Assembly: GCA_045119035.1 (NCBI GenBank)
Contig: JBGVCU010000059.1
Location: 1 to 64,000, forward strand
Length of the DNA: 64,000 nt
Source of the DNA: CAYVQA01 sp045119035
GTDB lineage: Bacteria; Bacillota_I; Bacilli_A; ML615J-28; CAG-313
Direction: 5' to 3'
Program-made: the position numbers and the translations under genes
The notes under the pieces: model-generated
Told to the model about the DNA's origin: nothing
What the model saw: the letters and a program-made list of their open reading frames with translations, nothing else
The model's database searches: none
In this document: positions 59,273 to 64,000 of the stretch, in pieces
How positions within the stretch are numbered: the first letter of the stretch is position 1
Layout: each line of letters opens with the position of its first letter

Positions 59273-62200
59273 ATGACTAATAAAAAAAGTAATTATTTAA
59301 TTGATTCGACAATTTTTTTATCACAGTATGATAAAAATCAGCGTGTTGTTAGTTTTCCAGATATTATAACTTGCAATAATACAAAATATATTAAATGTGA
59401 TTTAGTTTGTGAAATTCCAAGTGACTTAAACGTGATTAAAGTTAAATTAAGATTGAGTAAAAATGTTCCTGGTGGAACAAAAACATCTTATTCTATAATT
59501 AAGATGAATGGTGATATTGAAGAAATTACTGGCATTGAAGAAGAAGCAGGTCTTCCGGATGATTCTAACTCAACATTTCAATATATTGATATTTCGAATT
59601 TATTTTATAATAGTAATACTGTAGATTCTACATTCTATATTAAAGCAAGTGATGCCGTTAGTTCATTTACGTGTTATAATACAAATGCAGTAATTGTTGT
59701 TGATTATATAGTTGATGAATATTATGTTTCAAATAAACACTTGGTAACTCAAAGCGTTGGTATGTATAATAGTATATCTTTTGATCCTTTTTTTAAAACT
59801 TATAAGCTGTACACAAATATAATTAATTTAACAAATGGATATATACCTTTAAATTTATCATTAATTTATGATAAATATTCAAATGGTATTTTAAAACCTT
59901 TTAGATTTAATTATGAACAATATTTAATTTCAAGTGGAAACGACTATAAGTATTATGATGATATTGGTATGTTCCATTATTTTAAATCAACAAATAATTC
60001 AAACATATATTTTGATGTTACTAAACCTGGATTAATATTAAAAGTTTTAAATAATTCTTTTGAAATAACACAGGAAGGTAGTCATACTTTAATCTTTAAT
60101 ATAGAAGGTAAATTGACTAACATCAGAAAGTATGCTGATGATAATTTGTATGTTGAAAATACCATACAATATGTAAATAATAGAATTTCCAGTATTATTG
60201 ATGATTTACAAAGAGTATGTAATATTTCATATGTTGAAGAATCATCTCAATTAACAAAAATAATTATAACGAAACCTGATCAAAATGTTGTAACCTTATT
60301 TGTTGAAAATAATAAAGTAGTTCGTATTGATGGATTAATTAATGATAGTAGTATAAATAATAGTAATATATATTTATATGATCCTGATACATCAGAACTT
60401 ACTAGAGTTACTGATCCTTCTGGTGAAAGTTGTTATTTATCGTATATAGGTGGTAGTATAAATAAAATCTTTTTTGAAATACAGAAAAATATTAATGATT
60501 TTTATAGATTATCAAAATACGAAATAATTAGTAGATTTGGTCAATCTACAATACGAATTTATAATGAAAATGATGTGCTTATTACTTCAAATGTTTTTAA
60601 ATATAATGATAATGGCGAATTGATTTATACAGAGGAGTTTTATAATAATAAACTAATTAAGCAAAATAGTTATGAAAAAACATTATATACATTGAATTAT
60701 AATAATACAGGAGTAGATAGAGTAATTAATTTGAATTCAATGTCTACACCATATACTAGATCGATTAGTTGTGCTTTGATTAGAAATGTTATTTTTGATC
60801 TTAAAAAATCTATTAAAATTAACGTTCCTAATTTTATAAAAAAACAAAAAATTCGAATTAGATTTAAAATATTACTACAAAATATTGTTACTTACAATGA
60901 TGGAGTTCAATCATGTTATTTAAATATATATAATAATTCTACTTCAATTTTTAATAAACAAATTGCATTAAATGATGGAAAAATTCAATATTATGAAGAA
61001 ATTTTAGAATTACAATCAAATAAAAATTATAATATTAATGTTAAATTTCTATTTAATTACGTAAGCTGCAATGTTGTGTTAGATGATATTTACCTTGATG
61101 TTTTAACTGTTTCGGGTGTTTCAGATTGCATAAATATTGATACAAATGAAGAGACTTTTACTAATTTATTAATTCCTTATTATAAATTAAAAGATGTACT
61201 TTACATTGATTATCAAAATAATACAATACAACATGATCTTCAAAATGTACATATGACTAAATTAGATTATTTTTTAACATTTAATAGTTATTTAAATCGT
61301 GATTACAATAATAAATTTAATCATTGGTATAATGATGGTAAAAATGTAACTTCAAATGTTACTAATGTTTATTTTGGTTACATAGATGGTCAAAAAATTA
61401 GTTTATCAGATATTAAAATATGTACAGTAACAGAACAATATAATAAAATTGAATATGAAGAATTAAGGTTAGAAAATAATAACATTATAAAGGAAAATAC
61501 TACATTTTTTGGTTCAAACGAAAATGTGCATACAATTGAAGAATATAATAAATATGGACATATTTTGAAGGAAATTGATTCTCGAGATAAAATGAGAAGA
61601 TATGATTATATACTATTAAATAATCAGAAAATAATTAATACATCTTTAGAATCATTAGCACAAACAAATTCAAATAGTAAAATAATCAATCAGATGATAG
61701 AAAATTATGATGAAGATAGTGTGATTACGGAATCAAAAGTATATCCATTTGACTCTGATCTTCCGTTATCTTCTAAATATTATTATAACAAGTTAACTGA
61801 TAATATCAATAAGGAAGTTTTAACAAATAACAAAGAAATTACTTATACATATAAACAAGATAATAATAGCATTGATAAAATTTCGACAAATATTGATAAT
61901 ATTGAAAACAGTAATCAATTTCAATACACAAACAATAAGTTATCAAGTTTAAATCATAACGATTGTGCTTTCTCATATACTTATGGTTCGCGTAATGAAA
62001 TTACGTCAGTAAATGTAGGGAATAATCAATTTATTTCATATGAATATTTGTATGATAATAATGAGAAGAAAATAATATCTACATATAATACTGGTGACTC
62101 ATACACAAAAATATATAATAATTCTGGTAATTTAAAAGCAATATATGACAAGAACAACACTAAGAAATTTGAAAATTTATATTCTAACACGTGTACCTAC

Positions 62201-64000
62201 TCATTTGTAAATAGTAGTGAAGTATCAAGTGATTCTCCAGATGCTTTATTAAGAAGAACTTATGATGATGGTTTATACACTAATTATCATTATGACTCAA
62301 CTGATTATAATGTAGATAATCCTACAATTAACTATAATGATAATGGATATAGATTATTAACAAAAATTGAAAATAGCCATTATTCAAAAACTATTGGCTA
62401 TGATAATTTTAAACGTATTTCAACATTAAATACTTATACTTCCGATTTTAAAAGAAAAGAATCCTATTCATATATAAATGGTGATAAATTTAATTATGAC
62501 TTATTAAAGTCATCAAAAATTTCTTATTCTACATCTAATAACGTTATAAATAATTCAGTTAATGTTATAAATAATTTTGATGTATTTGATAGACAAACTT
62601 CTCGCCAATTACAAAAAGGAGATATTTATTTAACATTAAACTATGATTATTATCAAAATAATAATTCATGTTCTACTAATTTAAAGAAAGTAAATTATAA
62701 TGTAAATGATATTGAAAATGAAGAAATCAAATATGATTCATTAGGTAATATATCAGAAATTTTATATTCAGGAGAAACTAAAATAAGCTATATATATGAT
62801 GATATAGGAAGAATTACTAGAGAAGAAAATAAATTATTAAATAGAGTATTTGATTATCAATATGATGAAGGGGGAAATATTATAAATAAAACTATTTATA
62901 TACCGCAAATAACTTCTGATAATCAAACATCATATGTGTTACTTAATTCATATACGTATGAATATGATTCTGACTATAAAGATAAATTAATAAAAGTAAA
63001 TTCAGATAATATTACGTATAGTATAAATGAAAAAACATTATTACCTTCCTCATATGGGCAAAAACAGTTTACATGGAAGGATAATAATAGATTAAATACT
63101 TATTTAGAAACTCCTTCAGGTAGAATAGTTTATTATATATATAATACTAAAGGACAACTAATTCATAGAAGAAAACAAATAGATATAAATGTAGAATTAT
63201 TATATGATTATATTTATGATGGTGAACTTTTAATTAAAGAAGTAAAAACTATTAAAGCAATCAATATAAATGATATTACACCTTCATATGAAAACTTACC
63301 TATTATTACAACTACTAATTATATATATAATAGAAATGAAGTGATTGGTTTTGTTAGAGATGATGTTGAATATTTTTATTTGAAAGATGTATTAGGAAAT
63401 ATTAAATACATTTTAGATAATGAATTTAATGTCATCTGTAAATATGAATATGACGCGTGGGGAAATCATAATGTATTTGAAAATACAATAAATGGATATC
63501 AATTAAATACTTCTCCAGGTTTTATAGGAAATATAAATATAATTAGATATAAAGGATATTTTTATGATGTTGAAACTCAGCTTTATTGGGTATCCTCACG
63601 TTACTATTCGCCTGAATTATGTAGATGGATTTCACCAGATTCAATCGAATATTTAGATCCTCAAAGTATCAATGGATTAAATCTATATGCGTACTGCGGT
63701 AATGATCCCGTTAATAAGTACGATCCAACAGGAAATTTTCCAATTTTATTAGCATTTATACTTGGTGGGGCTCTTATAGGTGGTACGCTTGGTGGTATTA
63801 CTGCTTATTCTGAAGGACAAGACATACTTACTGGGGTCTTAACCGGAGCGCTATTAGGGGCAGCAGTAGGTGGAATAATTGGAGTAGGCGGAGTAGCATT
63901 ATCAGGAGCTGTTTCATCTGTTTTAGGAAAAACCGCAACAGATTTAATTAGTGTTGCATTTTATGGTGGAGAATTTGGTAGTTGGGAAGATTATGCAATA
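59273..64000 (+). CDS. RHS-repeat polymorphic toxin, locus 3 (cut by the window edge)
   Basis: An open frame of 1576 codons runs from ATG 59273 off the right edge. It is a paralogue of the first RHS gene: the N-terminus MTNKKSNYLIDSTIFLSQYD, TKYIKCDLVCE and DSNSTFQYIDISNLFYN matches MTNKIFKKLSEASVTLFQYN, NRYIKCDVFN and DSSSTSQLLDITDLF, a DNRLRE-like region. YD-type repeats fill the second half, the core is at about 1423-1485 (YKGYFYDVETQLYW, SSRYYSPELCRWISP, NGLNLYAYCGND, YDPTGN), and the tip begins with strong glycine-rich hydrophobic helices (ILGGALIGGTLGGITAY; GALLGAAVGGIIGVGG). There is no signal peptide. The rest of the tip and any immunity gene lie outside the window. Confidence 0.85.
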   Translation, partial: MTNKKSNYLIDSTIFLSQYDKNQRVVSFPDIITCNNTKYIKCDLVCEIPSDLNVIKVKLRLSKNVPGGTKTSYSIIKMNGDIEEITGIEEEAGLPDDSNSTFQYIDISNLFYNSNTVDSTFYIKASDAVSSFTCYNTNAVIVVDYIVDEYYVSNKHLVTQSVGMYNSISFDPFFKTYKLYTNIINLTNGYIPLNLSLIYDKYSNGILKPFRFNYEQYLISSGNDYKYYDDIGMFHYFKSTNNSNIYFDVTKPGLILKVLNNSFEITQEGSHTLIFNIEGKLTNIRKYADDNLYVENTIQYVNNRISSIIDDLQRVCNISYVEESSQLTKIIITKPDQNVVTLFVENNKVVRIDGLINDSSINNSNIYLYDPDTSELTRVTDPSGESCYLSYIGGSINKIFFEIQKNINDFYRLSKYEIISRFGQSTIRIYNENDVLITSNVFKYNDNGELIYTEEFYNNKLIKQNSYEKTLYTLNYNNTGVDRVINLNSMSTPYTRSISCALIRNVIFDLKKSIKINVPNFIKKQKIRIRFKILLQNIVTYNDGVQSCYLNIYNNSTSIFNKQIALNDGKIQYYEEILELQSNKNYNINVKFLFNYVSCNVVLDDIYLDVLTVSGVSDCINIDTNEETFTNLLIPYYKLKDVLYIDYQNNTIQHDLQNVHMTKLDYFLTFNSYLNRDYNNKFNHWYNDGKNVTSNVTNVYFGYIDGQKISLSDIKICTVTEQYNKIEYEELRLENNNIIKENTTFFGSNENVHTIEEYNKYGHILKEIDSRDKMRRYDYILLNNQKIINTSLESLAQTNSNSKIINQMIENYDEDSVITESKVYPFDSDLPLSSKYYYNKLTDNINKEVLTNNKEITYTYKQDNNSIDKISTNIDNIENSNQFQYTNNKLSSLNHNDCAFSYTYGSRNEITSVNVGNNQFISYEYLYDNNEKKIISTYNTGDSYTKIYNNSGNLKAIYDKNNTKKFENLYSNTCTYSFVNSSEVSSDSPDALLRRTYDDGLYTNYHYDSTDYNVDNPTINYNDNGYRLLTKIENSHYSKTIGYDNFKRISTLNTYTSDFKRKESYSYINGDKFNYDLLKSSKISYSTSNNVINNSVNVINNFDVFDRQTSRQLQKGDIYLTLNYDYYQNNNSCSTNLKKVNYNVNDIENEEIKYDSLGNISEILYSGETKISYIYDDIGRITREENKLLNRVFDYQYDEGGNIINKTIYIPQITSDNQTSYVLLNSYTYEYDSDYKDKLIKVNSDNITYSINEKTLLPSSYGQKQFTWKDNNRLNTYLETPSGRIVYYIYNTKGQLIHRRKQIDINVELLYDYIYDGELLIKEVKTIKAININDITPSYENLPIITTTNYIYNRNEVIGFVRDDVEYFYLKDVLGNIKYILDNEFNVICKYEYDAWGNHNVFENTINGYQLNTSPGFIGNINIIRYKGYFYDVETQLYWVSSRYYSPELCRWISPDSIEYLDPQSINGLNLYAYCGNDPVNKYDPTGNFPILLAFILGGALIGGTLGGITAYSEGQDILTGVLTGALLGAAVGGIIGVGGVALSGAVSSVLGKTATDLISVAFYGGEFGSWEDYAI

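Noticed and set aside
1..64000. Mycoplasma-type genetic code (TGA as Trp)
   Set aside because: Several core genes (for example cotE and the holin) end in TGA with conserved C-termini, and Trp is coded by TGG, so the standard bacterial code applies.
1..64000. CRISPR arrays, tRNA and rRNA genes
   Set aside because: No regularly spaced repeats and no tRNA cloverleaf or rRNA-like segments were noticed in reading; this was not a computed search.

Overview
The window looks like chromosome of a very AT-rich, spore-forming member of the Bacillota, class Bacilli, probably a gut lineage near Erysipelotrichia or the Mollicutes-like Bacilli. The reasons are: strong AGGAGG ribosome sites, TTGACA/TATAAT promoters and U-tailed terminators; TGA used as a stop, so the genetic code is standard and not mycoplasmal; Bacilli gene orders (rny-ymdB-spoVS-miaB-cotE, polA-mutM/coaE-dnaB-dnaI-thrS, trmFO-xerC, rpsB-tsf-pyrH-frr, uppS-cdsA-dxr-rseP); and spore genes (spoVS, cotE, a coat-like LysM protein, pdaA). 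The species cannot be named from sequence reading alone.

Layout. 1-7640 is an accessory locus: a 1669-residue RHS protein, a two-helix membrane protein that is probably its immunity protein, a promoterless orphan toxin tip with a second membrane immunity gene, and remnants of a serine-recombinase transposon. 7700-34830 is core chromosome: recU, rny, ymdB, spoVS, miaB, a cotE/LysM/Tyr-Pro-rich coat cluster, a VanY-type carboxypeptidase, polA, nitroreductase, a mutM-coaE gene fusion, dnaB, dnaI, a threonine T-box and thrS, trmFO-xerC-dut, the rpsB-tsf-pyrH-frr operon behind a structured leader, and a membrane protein fused to a HAD domain that has lost its catalytic aspartates. 34948-45103 is the second accessory locus. 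45357-59004 is core again: uppS-cdsA-dxr-rseP, an ABC transporter set with a DUF4250 gene, pdaA, and a MarR-regulated heterodimeric ABC exporter. From 59273 a third RHS gene runs off the right edge.

The most interesting part is 34948-43138. Closely spaced genes encode a sigma-70 region-4-like regulator, a coiled-coil membrane protein, a phage-type holin, a nucleotidyltransferase-domain protein, an 1871-residue RHS/LamG toxin without a signal peptide, and a membrane immunity protein. The order of sigma-like regulator, holin and giant toxin recalls the TcdR/TcdE/toxin arrangement of Clostridioides difficile and suggests holin-assisted release of an RHS toxin. This is inference from gene order.

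The accessory loci are built from repeated modules. A toxin tip ending in WFD, a two-helix immunity gene about 15 bases later, a compensated terminator hairpin and a TnpW-like 46-codon gene occur at both 6220-7500 and about 42140-43515. Downstream of the second copy lie an orphan toxin/zinc-ribbon pair and a decayed paralogue of that pair, which still carries the end of an RHS core. This is the expected debris of tip exchange in polymorphic toxin systems.
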